A DNA stretch of 64,000 nucleotides from Corynebacterium sp. 13CS0277. GTDB taxonomy: Bacteria > Actinomycetota > Actinomycetes > Mycobacteriales > Mycobacteriaceae. Below, piece by piece: positions 8,293 through 23,800 of the stretch. Position 1 is the stretch's first letter; each line of letters opens with the position of its first letter. The translations under genes and the position numbers were made by a program. Under the pieces are notes generated by a model. The model saw only the letters and a list, made by a program, of their open reading frames with translations. It searched no databases and was not told where the DNA came from. The stretch covers positions 1 to 64,000 of the forward strand of contig NZ_PPDL01000018.1 in assembly GCF_002994655.1 (NCBI RefSeq), read 5' to 3'.

Positions 8293-8876
8293 CGACCGGG
8301 GCGCGTGTGCGCGCAGGGGCCCGGCTGTGGGCCCCGTGGTCGCAAAAGGTGCTGTGACCTGGCTGTTGTGTCGAGATCTTCGCGGGCTTAGCACAGTGCA
8401 TAGCATGAGTGGGGCGCGCCACGCCAAAAAAGACTGGACACGGCAGGGGAAGACGTGTAGTTTTAAACGTTGCGCTGGAATCTCTTGACCCCGGTGCACA
8501 CCATACGTTTCTTCTGCTGCCACCTTCGGGTCCACGCGATGAACACCCGCTTGACGCGTCTTTCTCCTCACGCCCCCGGTGTGAGAAGAGGGGTCGACGC
8601 CGGGCAGTGTGTGTCGCCCATGCCCGATTCACCATACACGCCCGGTCCGCCGGGCCGCATCGTTGTTCCCCTCAACCGTGGGGACGGCGCTGCATGTGGG
8701 GGTGCGGCGCCGCTGGCGGCGTCCGCGTTATTCAAGCCCCGGGGTGGGGGTGACAGTTGAGGGGGCTGCGGACGCAGTCGTTGCCGTGTGGTGTGTGGCG
8801 AGGGCAATTCAGGGGAGCACGTTTTACGTCAGCCGAACACGCAAAGCAGAAAAAACTTAGCGGACCCGGTGATCAT
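8293..8876. other. Long intergenic region upstream of rpoB
   Basis: This stretch of about 580 bp contains no gene I can support. It has a GGGGCCC/GGGCCCC hairpin (8316-8335) after the DUF3068 gene, a candidate rpoB promoter (8435-8463), and GC-rich inverted repeats around 8690-8725 in what would be the rpoB leader. Confidence 0.65.
8435..8463 (+). promoter_or_regulatory. Candidate rpoB promoter
   Basis: TGGACA (8435-8440) and TAGTTT (8458-8463) are 17 bp apart, in the most AT-rich part of this gap. It would give a leader of about 400 nt. Other promoters nearer to rpoB cannot be excluded. Confidence 0.5.
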
Positions 8877-11800
8877 ATGGTGGATCATCGACCGCGTGAG
8901 GTGCTGGAAGGACGCATCTTGGCAGTCTCCCGCCTACCGAAGTCCCAGTCCGATATCCCCGGGGCTCCTGAACGTTATTCGTTCGCGAAAATTACCGAAC
9001 CGATCGAGGTGCCGGGTCTTCTTGACCTGCAGCTCGACTCTTTTGCATGGCTGGTTGGCACGCCCGAGTGGCGTGCCCGCCTGCAGGAGGACACCGGTTC
9101 CACCGGCCCCGTGACCAGTGGTCTGGAGGACATCCTCGCTGAGCTGTCCCCGATCCAGGACTACTCGGGCAACATGTCCCTGTCGCTGTCTGAGCCTCGT
9201 TTCGAAGAGGTGAAGAACACCATTGATGAGTGCAAAGACAAGGACATCAACTACTCCGCGCCGCTGTATGTGACGGCGGAGTTCATCAACAATGAGACCA
9301 AGGAGATTAAGTCCCAGACGGTCTTCATTGGTGACTTCCCGATGATGACGGACAAGGGCACCTTCATCATCAACGGCACCGAGCGTGTCGTGGTCTCCCA
9401 GCTGGTCCGTTCCCCGGGCGTCTACTTCGACGAGACGATCGACAAGTCCACGGAGCGCCCGCTGCACTCCGTGAAGGTCATCCCCTCCCGTGGTGCGTGG
9501 CTGGAGTTCGACGTGGACAAGCGCGACACCGTCGGTGTGCGCATTGACCGCAAGCGTCGCCAGCCGGTGACGGTCCTGCTGAAGGCCCTGGGCTGGACGA
9601 CGGAGCAGATTCAGGAGCGTTTCGGCTTCTCTGAGCTCATGATGTCGACCCTGGAAAACGACGGTGTGTCCAACACCGACGAAGCGCTGCTGGAGATTTA
9701 CCGCAAGCAGCGTCCGGGCGAGCAGCCGACCCGCGACCTGGCGCTCAGCCTGCTGGAGAACTCTTTCTTCCGGGCGAAGCGCTACGACCTGGCGAAGGTG
9801 GGCCGCTACAAGGTCAACCGCAAGCTGGGCCTGGGTGGCGACCACGAGGGCCTGATGACCCTCACCGAGGAAGACATCGCCACCACCATCGAGTACCTGG
9901 TGCGCCTCCACGCCGGCGAGCAGACGATGATTTCGCCTGCCGGCATTGAGATTCCGGTGGAGACCGACGACATCGACCACTTCGGTAACCGTCGTCTGCG
10001 CACCGTCGGTGAGCTCATCCAGAACCAGGTGCGTGTGGGCCTGTCCCGCATGGAGCGCGTCGTCCGCGAGCGCATGACCACCCAGGACGCGGAGTCCATC
10101 ACTCCGACCTCCCTGATTAACGTGCGCCCGGTGTCTGCGGCGATCCGCGAATTCTTCGGTACCTCGCAGCTGTCGCAGTTCATGGACCAGAACAACTCCC
10201 TGTCGGGCTTGACGCACAAGCGTCGTCTCTCCGCGCTGGGCCCGGGTGGTCTGTCGCGTGAGCGCGCCGGCATTGAGGTGCGCGACGTGCACCCGTCCCA
10301 CTACGGCCGTATGTGCCCGATTGAGACTCCTGAGGGTCCGAACATTGGTCTGATTGGTTCGCTGTCGTCCTACGCCCGCGTCAACCCCTTCGGCTTCATC
10401 GAGACCCCCTACCGCAAGGTGGAAAACGGCCGCATCACCGACCAGGTGGATTACCTGACCGCTGATGAGGAGGACCGTTTCGTCGTCGCGCAGGCGAACA
10501 CGCCGCACGACAAGGACGGCAACATCACCGAGGAGCGCGTGGTCGTGCGCGTCAAGGGCGGCAACATTGAGGTTGTCGGCCCGCAGGACATCGAGTACAT
10601 GGATGTCTCCCCGCGCCAGATGGTGTCGGTGGCGACCGCCATGATTCCGTTCCTCGAGCACGACGACGCCAACCGTGCCCTCATGGGTGCGAACATGCAG
10701 CGTCAGGCCGTGCCGCTGGTGCGTTCCGAGGCTCCGCTGGTGGGTACCGGCATGGAGCTGCGCGCCGCCTACGATGCCGGCGACCTCGTGATCGCCTCCA
10801 AGGCTGGTGTGGTGGAGAACGTCTCCGCCGACTACATCACCGTCATGGCGGACGATGGCACCCGCGAGACCTACATGCTGCGCAAGTTCCAGCGCACCAA
10901 CCAGGGCACCTGCTACAACCAGAAGCCCCTGGTGGAGATCGGCCAGCGGGTCGAGGCCGGCCAGGTCATCGCCGATGGCCCCGGCACCGACAACGGTGAG
11001 ATGGCGCTGGGCCGCAACCTGCTCGTGGCGTTCATGCCGTGGGAAGGCCACAACTACGAGGACGCGATCATCCTCAACCAGCGCCTCGTGGAGGAGGACA
11101 TCCTCACCTCCATTCACATCGAGGAGCACGAGATCGATGCCCGCGACACCAAGCTCGGTGCCGAGGAAATCACCCGTGAGATCCCGAACGTGAGCGAGGA
11201 CGTGCTCAAGGACCTCGACGAGCGCGGCATCGTCCGCATCGGCGCCGACGTCCGCGACGGCGACATCCTCGTCGGTAAGGTCACCCCGAAGGGCGAGACT
11301 GAGCTCACCCCGGAGGAGCGCCTGCTGCGCGCCATCTTCGGTGAGAAGGCCCGCGAGGTGCGCGACACCTCCATGAAGGTGCCCCACGGTGAAACCGGCA
11401 AGGTGATCTCCGTGCGTCGTTTCTCCCGCGAGGACGACGACGATCTCGCCCCCGGCGTCAACGAGATGATCCGCGTCTACGTGGCCCAGAAGCGCAAGAT
11501 CCAGGACGGCGACAAGCTCGCCGGCCGCCACGGCAACAAGGGTGTCGTCGGCAAGATCCTGCCCGCCGAGGACATGCCGTTCCTCCCGGACGGCACCCCC
11601 GTCGACGTTATCCTCAACACCCACGGTGTGCCGCGTCGTATGAACATCGGCCAGGTGCTGGAAGTGCACCTGGGCTGGCTGGCTGCCGCCGGTTGGACGG
11701 TGGATACCACCAACCCGGACAACGCCAAGCTGCTGGAGACCCTGCCGGAGGACCTCTACGAGGTGCCCGCAGGTTCCCTCACCGCCACCCCGGTGTTCGA

Positions 11801-12401
11801 CGGTGCCTCCAACGAGGAGCTCGCCGGCCTGCTGGCGAACTCCAACCCGAACCGCGACGGCGAGGTCCTCGTCGACGCCAACGGCAAGGCCCAGCTCATG
11901 GACGGCCGCTCCGGCGAGCCCTTCCCCTACCCGGTGTCTGTCGGCTACATGTACCTGCTGAAGCTGCACCACCTGGTCGACGAGAAGATCCACGCCCGCT
12001 CCACCGGCCCCTACTCCATGATCACCCAGCAGCCGCTGGGCGGTAAGGCCCAGTTCGGTGGCCAGCGCTTCGGTGAGATGGAGGTGTGGGCCATGCAGGC
12101 CTACGGCGCCGCCTACACCCTGCAGGAGCTGCTCACCATCAAGTCCGATGACGTGGTGGGCCGCGTGAAGGTCTACGAGGCCATCGTCAAGGGCGAGAAC
12201 ATCCCGGACCCGGGTATCCCGGAGTCCTTCAAGGTGCTGCTGAAGGAGCTGCAGTCCCTGTGCCTCAACGTGGAGGTCCTCTCCGCCGACGGCACCCCGA
12301 TGGAACTGGGCTCCAGCGACGACGACGAGTTCGACCAGGCCGGTGCCTCCCTTGGCATCAACCTGAGCCGCGACGAGCGTTCGGACGCCGACACTGCGTA
12401 A
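8877..12401 (+). CDS. rpoB: DNA-directed RNA polymerase subunit beta
   Basis: This is the beta subunit of RNA polymerase, which with beta-prime forms the catalytic core and binds rifamycins. The rifampicin region (about 10150-10300) reads [11 protein letters not shown]...[13 protein letters not shown], so Asp516, His526 and Ser531 (E. coli numbering) are wild type. C-terminal motifs such as [14 protein letters not shown] and [18 protein letters not shown] are intact. The start is uncertain: ATG at 8877 gives 1174 residues, while GTG at 8901 gives 1166 and begins [10 protein letters not shown], close to the start I recall for C. glutamicum; neither has a strong ribosome binding site. rpoC follows 60 bp downstream. 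Confidence 0.96.
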   Translation: MVDHRPREVLEGRILAVSRLPKSQSDIPGAPERYSFAKITEPIEVPGLLDLQLDSFAWLVGTPEWRARLQEDTGSTGPVTSGLEDILAELSPIQDYSGNMSLSLSEPRFEEVKNTIDECKDKDINYSAPLYVTAEFINNETKEIKSQTVFIGDFPMMTDKGTFIINGTERVVVSQLVRSPGVYFDETIDKSTERPLHSVKVIPSRGAWLEFDVDKRDTVGVRIDRKRRQPVTVLLKALGWTTEQIQERFGFSELMMSTLENDGVSNTDEALLEIYRKQRPGEQPTRDLALSLLENSFFRAKRYDLAKVGRYKVNRKLGLGGDHEGLMTLTEEDIATTIEYLVRLHAGEQTMISPAGIEIPVETDDIDHFGNRRLRTVGELIQNQVRVGLSRMERVVRERMTTQDAESITPTSLINVRPVSAAIREFFGTSQLSQFMDQNNSLSGLTHKRRLSALGPGGLSRERAGIEVRDVHPSHYGRMCPIETPEGPNIGLIGSLSSYARVNPFGFIETPYRKVENGRITDQVDYLTADEEDRFVVAQANTPHDKDGNITEERVVVRVKGGNIEVVGPQDIEYMDVSPRQMVSVATAMIPFLEHDDANRALMGANMQRQAVPLVRSEAPLVGTGMELRAAYDAGDLVIASKAGVVENVSADYITVMADDGTRETYMLRKFQRTNQGTCYNQKPLVEIGQRVEAGQVIADGPGTDNGEMALGRNLLVAFMPWEGHNYEDAIILNQRLVEEDILTSIHIEEHEIDARDTKLGAEEITREIPNVSEDVLKDLDERGIVRIGADVRDGDILVGKVTPKGETELTPEERLLRAIFGEKAREVRDTSMKVPHGETGKVISVRRFSREDDDDLAPGVNEMIRVYVAQKRKIQDGDKLAGRHGNKGVVGKILPAEDMPFLPDGTPVDVILNTHGVPRRMNIGQVLEVHLGWLAAAGWTVDTTNPDNAKLLETLPEDLYEVPAGSLTATPVFDGASNEELAGLLANSNPNRDGEVLVDANGKAQLMDGRSGEPFPYPVSVGYMYLLKLHHLVDEKIHARSTGPYSMITQQPLGGKAQFGGQRFGEMEVWAMQAYGAAYTLQELLTIKSDDVVGRVKVYEAIVKGENIPDPGIPESFKVLLKELQSLCLNVEVLSADGTPMELGSSDDDEFDQAGASLGINLSRDERSDADTA

Positions 12402-12461
12402 GTCATAGACGCAGCCGAATACAACACATTCACATTTTTGAAGGAAAGGGCTGTTTAAGCA

Positions 12462-16442
<3,981 letters not shown>

Positions 16443-16525
16443 AGCGCAAGCGCCAGCGCGGGCGCTAGCAGGCTGTGCGGCAGCCGGCTAGCCCCGCCGC
16501 CGCGCGGCTTGTCAACCGCTAACCC

Positions 16526-16569
16526 GAAACCTCGGCCATCTCCCGCACCAGGGAGGTGGCCGAGGTTTT
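16526..16569 (+). terminator. rpoBC terminator
   Basis: AACCTCGGCCA (16526-16536) pairs with TGGCCGAGGTT (16555-16565); the inner CTCCC/GGGAG extends the stem, and TTTTT follows. Confidence 0.9.
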
Positions 16570-16683
16570 TGCGTGCGTGTGGACCGGCTCGGCACGGCCG
16601 GCGCCGGCCTGTATGCCCCGCCCGGCGGCACCGTGTACACAAGGCGTCACGGACCGTCACCCCGGCAGCGGCGCAATTTCTTG

Positions 16684-16689
16684 TACGCT
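16684..16689 (+). promoter_or_regulatory. -10 box of a probable leaderless transcript (LGFP gene)
   Basis: TACGCT ends 7 nt before the ATG at 16697. No ribosome binding site is visible, so the two-gene transcript probably starts at the initiation codon. Confidence 0.6.
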
Positions 16690-16696
16690 CGGCGGT

Positions 16697-18121
16697 ATGA
16701 AGAGGCTGATAGTTGCGATGTTGAGCGCTCTCGGCGTGTGTGCGCCGTATCTCGCCTTGAACCCTGTGGCTACAGCAGTGGACACTGTTGCCGCAGAGAA
16801 AGTATACGAGGGCAACACGCTAAACACCGTGGTCCATGGTTCCCCGTGGACCGAACTTCCCTACGATAGCGAGGTTCTCCCGGACACTGAGGCGACCCGT
16901 ATGTTGGCGGCAACAGCATCGCGGTCTGCTCAGGGCTGTAGGGTTATCGCACCCACCCCCCACGAACTTTGTGGTGCGATCCTGGCCAAATACGACAGCG
17001 TCGGGTTGATCAAATGGTTCGGTTTGCCGACCTCGGGGATGATCGTGAATCCCGACGGCGTTGGTATGCGCGTCCATTTTGAACGCGCTAGCATTTACTG
17101 GCATCCGCATGTTGGCACGGCCATCGTCCTGCCGGAGGCGATGGAAGCATGGGGTCGATCAGGTTACGAGGCCGGGCCTTTGGGGTATCCCGTCGCGGAC
17201 GCGTTCGTCGTTGGGCCGAATCCCGGTGTGAAGCAGTTGTTCGCTAACGGCACCATGTATGGCAACCTCACGGGTGTCCATGTGGTCCGCGGCCGCATTC
17301 TTGATAAATATAACGAGTATGGGGCAGACCAAGGCAAACTCGGCTTCCCGGTGTCCGACGAGTTGGGGGTGCCTGACGGAATTGGGCGCTTCAACAGGTT
17401 CCAGGGTGGGATGGTGTATTGGACGCCACGAACCGATGCGCACCCCATCTTTGGCAAGATTCTCGATGTCTGGTCGTCTCAAGGATATGAAACGAGTTCT
17501 TATGGATATCCCATAGAGGATCCAGAAGATCGCGGCTTGTTCATCCTGAATCAAAAATTCGAGCGGGGCGAGCTCTCGGGCCTGGACAACTGGTTGGCGC
17601 CGTTAATTTACGACCCGACACTTGAGGTGCCCGAGGATCAGCTGGGCAGGGAGATCACCGTACCGTTTGGTGGTGGCTACCGCAGCGAGCTTGATCCCGG
17701 CAGTATTGACTGTGGCGGTACCTTTGGTGCGCCGCACCAATCGTCCCGTGCACTGAAGGCTGGGCGCCATGAGATCCATGCTCAGGGTAGGAACTTCTGT
17801 GATCCCTTCCCGAATTCGGAAGTTATGCTCGACGCCATTTTGCGAAAAAAGATAGGGTTTTTGCGCTGGTCTGATTTAGAAAATATTGGTAAGACTAATT
17901 TGCCAACCCGGAAAGTTGGGGCCACTAGCGCCAAGCCAAATAAAGCCGTCTTGGTGTCGACGTGCACCCCGGGCGAAAGGGCTGAGTATCGTGCTTTCTG
18001 GGGTAGCAGTGCCATAATTAACGGGCAGCCTGCCTTTGTTCTTAAGCCGGTCGTTGTCACGGGGCAGAAGAATGTGTACTGCGCGCCGGATGTCAGCAAG
18101 TATGAAGGGGCCGTTCAGTGA
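16697..18121 (+). CDS. Secreted LGFP-repeat protein
   Basis: The 474-residue protein has an N-terminal signal sequence (hydrophobic to about residue 28) and four LGFP-type repeats, with cores FGLP (109-112), LGYP (162-165), LGFP (215-218) and YGYP (269-272) at a period of about 53. A C-terminal domain of about 180 residues follows, with four or more cysteines, and I do not recognise it. LGFP repeats occur on corynebacterial and mycobacterial surface proteins and are thought to bind the cell wall. The gene overlaps the next by four bases, so the two products probably act together. Base composition is less GC-rich and codon use less biased than in the flanking rpo and rps genes. Confidence 0.8.
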   Translation: MKRLIVAMLSALGVCAPYLALNPVATAVDTVAAEKVYEGNTLNTVVHGSPWTELPYDSEVLPDTEATRMLAATASRSAQGCRVIAPTPHELCGAILAKYDSVGLIKWFGLPTSGMIVNPDGVGMRVHFERASIYWHPHVGTAIVLPEAMEAWGRSGYEAGPLGYPVADAFVVGPNPGVKQLFANGTMYGNLTGVHVVRGRILDKYNEYGADQGKLGFPVSDELGVPDGIGRFNRFQGGMVYWTPRTDAHPIFGKILDVWSSQGYETSSYGYPIEDPEDRGLFILNQKFERGELSGLDNWLAPLIYDPTLEVPEDQLGREITVPFGGGYRSELDPGSIDCGGTFGAPHQSSRALKAGRHEIHAQGRNFCDPFPNSEVMLDAILRKKIGFLRWSDLENIGKTNLPTRKVGATSAKPNKAVLVSTCTPGERAEYRAFWGSSAIINGQPAFVLKPVVVTGQKNVYCAPDVSKYEGAVQ

Positions 18122-18930
18122 TACGTCGCGCGATCGCCGGGCTGCTTATGTCAGCCACGCTCGTCGTCGCCGGCTGCGGCGGCCGAGATGGAACTATAAC
18201 GGAGGAGGTCCCTATGGTCGGGCATGATGGGCAGGGTGCCGAGCTGGAAAGCCCTTTGGAGAGCCTGGGGGAGGGGGCCGATCAGGGTGAGTCCTTCGAC
18301 GACCGTACTGGGTGGAAGGTCAAGGCCAGGGAAGCGCTTCCACCGCTGCAGATCCTCGCGGTGGAGGGCACAGCTCCGGAAGGTACCGAAGTAGTCGCAG
18401 ACGTCTTGGGGCGCGAACTTAATCTGCATTACCTGGATAGCCTCGTGCTGGAGGAGGCACAGCAGACTGACGCAGAAACCGAGGTCTTGAAGACGACGCA
18501 AGGCGTGAGTGCAGCGCGTGTTACGGTTTCTGGACCCACCCACACAATCGCTTCCGACTATGCAATCTACGGGGAAGATGGGCTCGAAGATGCCGAGGCC
18601 GAGTTCTTGTTGTGCGATAACGCTAAAGATGAGCCGTACCCCGTCAGTGTTCGGATGTTCGCAATGTGGCAGCCTCAGCCAGAAGGCGTGAACTGCACAA
18701 TCGGGCCGTCGGAAGACTTTCCAGGGGCCTTCGACATTACGTTCAGTAGCGACCGGCCAAAGGTGTGGGTTGTGAGCCTCAATTACCTTCGGATGGATGC
18801 GCCGAAGCTGGAATCTGTGTTGCCTGGCTTCGAACCCACCCCGAATGAAGCGCCCTACGAAACAACCACGATCGCTGTTGGTGCTCGAGTCGGCGGTATG
18901 GATACGGCGCTTAGCGCTGATCCCGTGTAA
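18118..18930 (+). CDS. Putative lipoprotein, partner of the LGFP protein
   Basis: The 270-residue product starts with a lipoprotein signal peptide whose lipobox VAGC places the acylated cysteine at residue 20. An acidic, low-complexity stretch (about 30-60) follows, then a domain of about 200 residues of unknown family. The GTG start at 18118 lies inside the stop of the preceding gene (GTGA overlap), which indicates translational coupling. It would sit on the outer face of the cytoplasmic membrane while its partner is secreted. Confidence 0.7.
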   Translation: MIRRAIAGLLMSATLVVAGCGGRDGTITEEVPMVGHDGQGAELESPLESLGEGADQGESFDDRTGWKVKAREALPPLQILAVEGTAPEGTEVVADVLGRELNLHYLDSLVLEEAQQTDAETEVLKTTQGVSAARVTVSGPTHTIASDYAIYGEDGLEDAEAEFLLCDNAKDEPYPVSVRMFAMWQPQPEGVNCTIGPSEDFPGAFDITFSSDRPKVWVVSLNYLRMDAPKLESVLPGFEPTPNEAPYETTTIAVGARVGGMDTALSADPV

Positions 18931-19032
18931 AGCGAGGCGTGGTCGGCCTTGCCGCCTGCTCTGATCCGCGGTGTCGCCTGGAGCACGTGTGAATCCCGCC
19001 CGTAGGGGCTTGCCGTGTGGGGAAATGAATGC

Positions 19033-20607
19033 CTACGGCGCCTCTGCGTTTGACTCCTCGTCTGCTGCGAAGAGGGTGGCGGCCAGAATGTGCTTGCAGG
19101 TGCCACGGCCTAGCCCGTGCGTGCGAAACCACTGGCAGTTGCACCACAAACCCTCGTCTGCCACCGGATCGTCTGTCTCCCCTGCGGTGTCGGTGGGGGC
19201 ATCCCCGGTGGGGTCGGGGATGAGCACCCGGTACGTTTCATGGTCGCCGCGCACCGCAAATTCGCGCACCGCAGTCTGGTGGCCCCCGCGCGTGGCTGGG
19301 TGCACCGCGCCGGCGCGGAGGAGTTGTTCCGCGGCCTTCAAGCGCGGGTTGGTGGCTGCCACGTTGCCCTCGTCGTAGGGGAGCTCCCGGTGGAAGAAGC
19401 AGCTGTCGGCCATATCCCAACCGACCTTCCCTGAGGTCTGCAACGCCAGCAGTGCCGCCCGTACCCGCGCCTCGCTCAGGCCGGTGGCCGCCGCGAGGGC
19501 AGGCACCTCGAGGCGGGCGTCGAACGCCAGGTGCTCGTGCACGCGGGCCACATCACCCGCATCCGTGGCCCCGCCCGCCTGAGCCAGTCGGGTGAGTAAA
19601 GAGCCTTCGCCGGAAAATCCTCTCTCCGCCCCCGGGGAGAGCATTACCGTCAGCCGCCCGTGCGGCAGCGCGAGCTCTACCGCAGCAACCCCTGCCGCCG
19701 CGGCCCCGCGCCGGGTGCCCGCCTCCGGGCCGTACACCCTTAAGCTTCCCACCGGCAGTGCCTGCGCCCCCACCTGCGCCCCCGGCCGCGCGGCCGCGGT
19801 GTCCGCCGCCGGTGCCCCTGCCTGGGGTGCGCGGGCGGTATCGCCGCCTAGTGCTGCGACGAAGGGGCGCAGGATCTCCAGGCGGGGGTGGTGCACGACC
19901 TCCACCGCGCCGGGCGCCTGCCGCGCGCCGAAGATGAGTGCGCCCCGCCGGTAGCTGAGGTAGCCGCGGGCGCGGCGCCCGCTGCTGCTGGGCAGGGAGG
20001 CCACGAAGCGCCGCACCGCGGCAGGCGGCGCGTCGAATGCGGGCTGGAGAAATCCTGCGATCTCGCTGGTGTTGCCCAGGGCCTTGAGCCACAGCGGCGG
20101 CAGCCTAACCTGCCTCTCGCTCAGCTGCGCCACCCCTTGCGGGGTGGCGGCGGTGATGTCGAGGGCGTCCGCGCCGACGCTGATGGCTAGCGGTGCACCG
20201 GGCCGGACCTGCGCTAGCGCCGCCTGGGTGTCGGGACCGATGTCGACGTTGGTAGTGCCGAACCCGATGTGGCCCTGATTGAAGCCGCTGGCGAAAACGT
20301 CCAGGCGGGCGTACACCCCGGTGCATAGGGAAAACGACTCGATGCGCAGGCGGTCGCCCTGGGCGCTGATGATGGGGTCGGCGTGGTGGATGGTGCCCCG
20401 CGCCGAGGTGTAGCGCCGCCCCGCCAACGCCCCCAACGCCCTCAGCGCGGCGGCCACCAGGTGCGGCTCCCGCGCGATGCCGCGGAAAAACCGCGGCTCC
20501 GCCACCGGCCCATCCGGGGTGAGCGCCTGCGCGACAGCCAGCCGCAGGTGCCCGCCGTCGCCAGCCTCCTGCAGGGTGCTGTGCCCGTGAATGATCCCCG
20601 TCGTCAT
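19033..20607 (-). CDS. SWIM zinc-finger protein
   Basis: The 524-residue protein ends with a SWIM-type zinc motif CxC-x12-CxH (Cys489, Cys491, Cys504, His506), which in other proteins binds nucleic acid or protein. The rest is Ala/Gly-rich with a probable winged-helix-like segment (residues about 350-400, VPALAAATGLSEARVRAALL). In other actinobacteria SWIM proteins often stand next to large uncharacterised or AAA/VWA proteins. Here the gene is divergent from a 1080-residue protein across 193 bp, so shared regulation and function are likely. The biochemical role is unknown. Confidence 0.75.
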   Translation of the reverse strand: MTTGIIHGHSTLQEAGDGGHLRLAVAQALTPDGPVAEPRFFRGIAREPHLVAAALRALGALAGRRYTSARGTIHHADPIISAQGDRLRIESFSLCTGVYARLDVFASGFNQGHIGFGTTNVDIGPDTQAALAQVRPGAPLAISVGADALDITAATPQGVAQLSERQVRLPPLWLKALGNTSEIAGFLQPAFDAPPAAVRRFVASLPSSSGRRARGYLSYRRGALIFGARQAPGAVEVVHHPRLEILRPFVAALGGDTARAPQAGAPAADTAAARPGAQVGAQALPVGSLRVYGPEAGTRRGAAAAGVAAVELALPHGRLTVMLSPGAERGFSGEGSLLTRLAQAGGATDAGDVARVHEHLAFDARLEVPALAAATGLSEARVRAALLALQTSGKVGWDMADSCFFHRELPYDEGNVAATNPRLKAAEQLLRAGAVHPATRGGHQTAVREFAVRGDHETYRVLIPDPTGDAPTDTAGETDDPVADEGLWCNCQWFRTHGLGRGTCKHILAATLFAADEESNAEAP

Positions 20608-20788
20608 GCGCCCATCTAAGCACCGCCGCCCGGTTACGCGCAGCGTTTTCGCTCACAATCCGGCGGCCACCCCGGGTGCGCCGAGTGCCCGCCCGCGCCG
20701 TGCGCGCCCCGCGCAGGGCCGCACTCGAATGGATAAGTCTTTGGCAAAAGTGTGGGCCGAATCCGCTGCGGTGGCGGGGCGCTGCTGC

Positions 20789-20794
20789 TAGGTA
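20789..20794 (+). promoter_or_regulatory. Possible -10 box for the 1080-residue protein gene
   Basis: TAGGTA lies 6 nt before the ATG at 20801, an imperfect TANNNT match in the position seen for the leaderless genes of this window. No ribosome binding site is visible. Confidence 0.35.
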
Positions 20795-20800
20795 TGGGGT

Positions 20801-23800
20801 ATGTCTGCCGATTTCGCATCAGAGGAACACGCCGCGGCCGGGGCGGGGGAGCTGCCCTTCGACCGCCGCTACGAGGAGCCGAGTTTTTATGCGGCGCTGC
20901 CCCCGGAGGCCCAGGCGGTGCAGGCCGGGGTGGACGACTACTTGGACCGGCTGGGTGGCCTCGGGTGGTGGGAGGACAATGCCACGGGCGTCCGCATGCC
21001 TGAGGTGTCCCTCCCACCGGGCTGGCAGGAGGGCTTCCGGGCGGCGCTGCGGCGGATCGACGGCCGGGGCTTCGCCACGCTGCAGAATGCGGTGCCGGTC
21101 GACCGGGTGGCCTATGACGGCACACCGCCCCCGCCGGGGGCGCTGCCGGTGGATGAAATTCGTCGCCTGCAGGCGGTGCGGGTGCTGCTGGTGCTGCGCT
21201 ATGGGGCCTCGCCGTGCTTCCTGCTGGAGGGATTCACCTGGGGTGCCTTGAGGGACACCCCCGGCTACTTCGATGCGGAGCTCGCCCACCTGGGGCGGCG
21301 GGCGGCGCGGGCACTGTTTGACTGTGCGCAGCGCCGCGCCTTGGTCTGGGGACAGGGCGGCCGCAACCTCCTGTTCGGCCTGGCCGCCGAGTACGGCTTT
21401 ACGATCCAGCCGACGGCACGCCTGTGCGTCAACTGGTTGGGCGCCGACTCCTGGTTTGTGACACTCGGCAGCGCCGCCGGCGAAGGCATCTGGCCTGTCC
21501 GCAACTTCGGCGCGGGTCCTGAACTACAGCGGTCTTGGGAGCAGTTGGGCAGGCACGAACGCCACCAGGCGCAGACCGCCTGGATGATCGCCCACCCCAG
21601 GCCCCGGTACGCCAGTTGGTCGCCCCTGGAGCGCAGTATGTGGAAGGACCTGTTCCTCGCCGGCGCGGCGGGTATGGCGTCCCGCAGCGCCAGCGAACCT
21701 TTCGACGGCAGCGTGCTGAGCGGGGTGATTGACCTCGCGATCGAGGGGGAGGTGTCCCCGCGCGACATTGAGGACGTGATGCTGCAGGGCCTGCAGCAGG
21801 TCACCAGCCCGCCGCAGCGGGCACTCGTGCTAGAGGTGTGGGACTTCCTCGGCGCGCACGGCGCCTCCACGGGCGGGGGCTACGGCCTGCGGGAGGAGTA
21901 CGTGCGGGCGCACGCCACCGAAATGATCGAGGTCCTCGCCGCTGGCGGCAGCCGCCCAGTCGTCGACCGACTGCTGCCGGCGCTGCTCACGCAGGGGGAG
22001 GAGGAACCCCCGGGTGCCGCGGACGTGCGGCTGGCCGCCGTGGTCGCCGCGGCGGTGGCACTGCCCACCCAGATCGGGCTGCGGACCATCATCGGGCACC
22101 TTCACGCCCGCCCCGCCCCGGCCGAGCGTCCCACAGCGGTGGCGGCGCTGCGCCTGGTGGCGGAGGCCGACCCGGGCGGCCGGGTCGCCGGGCCGCTGGG
22201 CCGGTTGTGCGCCGCCTGGGGCGTGGACCCCGCGGAACTTGCACCCCCGGAAGAGGAACCTGCCCCGGTGGCGCTGTGGGGTCCGCAGCCTCAGCTCGCG
22301 CCGCCGGTGCCGACCCTGCCGCGCCTGCAGCCGCAGGCGGAGCTGAACGCCGGGGTTGAGGCCCCCGGCATGGAGTACGGGGTGGACGTGGAGTCTTTGC
22401 AGCGCGCCCTGGCGATCAAGAGCGCGTGGCGGAACCACGGAGGGGATATCACCGGCGAGGCGTACAGCTTCTACAACGCCGTCGAGAACGCCTTCACCTA
22501 CGAGTTAGACGGGCTCAGCCCCACCATGCTGGACCCGGGTGCGCAGACGGATGTGTACGCCCTCCTCGAGGGCGTGCGCCGCCTGGGCGCGCACGACCCG
22601 GAGCGCCTCGCGAGCCTGCTGCGGGGGCCATTCACCCCCTCCCGGGAGCACAAGAAGACCCTCGAGCGCCACTACGCCGACGGCGGCGCTGGCGCACTGG
22701 TCGGCAGCCTGCAGGCGTGGCTGTGGCTCTACGAGCGCGACCCGGCCGGCGCCGGCCGGGTGGGTTTCCACGACCGTTGGAAGCACGCGTGGCCCCAACG
22801 CTACTGGTGGGTCATGCCGCTGGAAGAACGCGTGTTGTCGTGGCTGGCCGAGGGGCCGCCCCTGTTGTCCTGGGCCCAGGACTCCTCGGCTGTTATCGGC
22901 GTGGAGGAACTCATCGCCAGGATCGATGCCGCCGCCGGCCGCCCGGTGGAGGTCTACGACCTGGAGAAAGCGCTGAAGAGGGTGGACCTCGTGTGCTTCC
23001 CCGCGCGCGAACTCCCGGAGCACCTGGCGGAAGAACTTGATCGCCGCACCGTGGTGCTGTGGCGGCCCGCACACGAGCAGGTGGAAGAAAACTGGGCGAA
23101 GGACCCCTCGGGGCTGCGCGGTGCAATCGCCCGCCACCTGGACCGCCTGGAGGCCGATCCGAAGCACGCGGCCCTAGCCGCGGAACAGCTCGCACAGCTG
23201 GTGCCGGAGCCCTACCCGCCCGAGGAGTGCATCGCCCTCCCGGGGAGCGTGGCCCTGTACATGCCGATCGTGCGGCACCGTGCACGCCGCCAGGCAGACG
23301 CCGAGGCACTCGCCGCCGACGCAGCGAACGCCGCCGCGGCGCGCCGGGAGGCGGAAAACGGCACCTACGTGCACCCCGCGCCCCCACCGCGCCCCACCCC
23401 GGAAGAGATCGCCGCCTCTCCCACACCCATCCACTACAACCCACGGCGCAACGATCCGCAGTGGATGCGCCGGGTGACGAAAAGGCTGGTAGGGGATGCT
23501 CCCATGCACTACTTCGGCACCTCGGAAACACCGGGCGCCTGGGCGTATGCCGCCACCCCCTTCGACGAAGAGGCCGCCACCACGGCACTGGTGTGGCTGC
23601 GCGCCTGGCGCAACCGGCTGGACGACTACACCGAGGAACTCTTCACCACCTGGTACGAGCGCGGCATGTTTCGGGAGCACCTCCCCGCCCCAAGGCTCCT
23701 GCCGACCACGGACTCGGGGCGCTACCATCACCCCGGTCGCACCGCCCGCATCCTGGTGGACCTCGCCTACGACGCCGAAGCCTTGGCGTTCAGCTGGACG

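Noticed and set aside
8470..8760. A small gene upstream of rpoB
   Set aside because: No ribosome binding site or homology; the region fits an rpoB leader with GC-rich stems.
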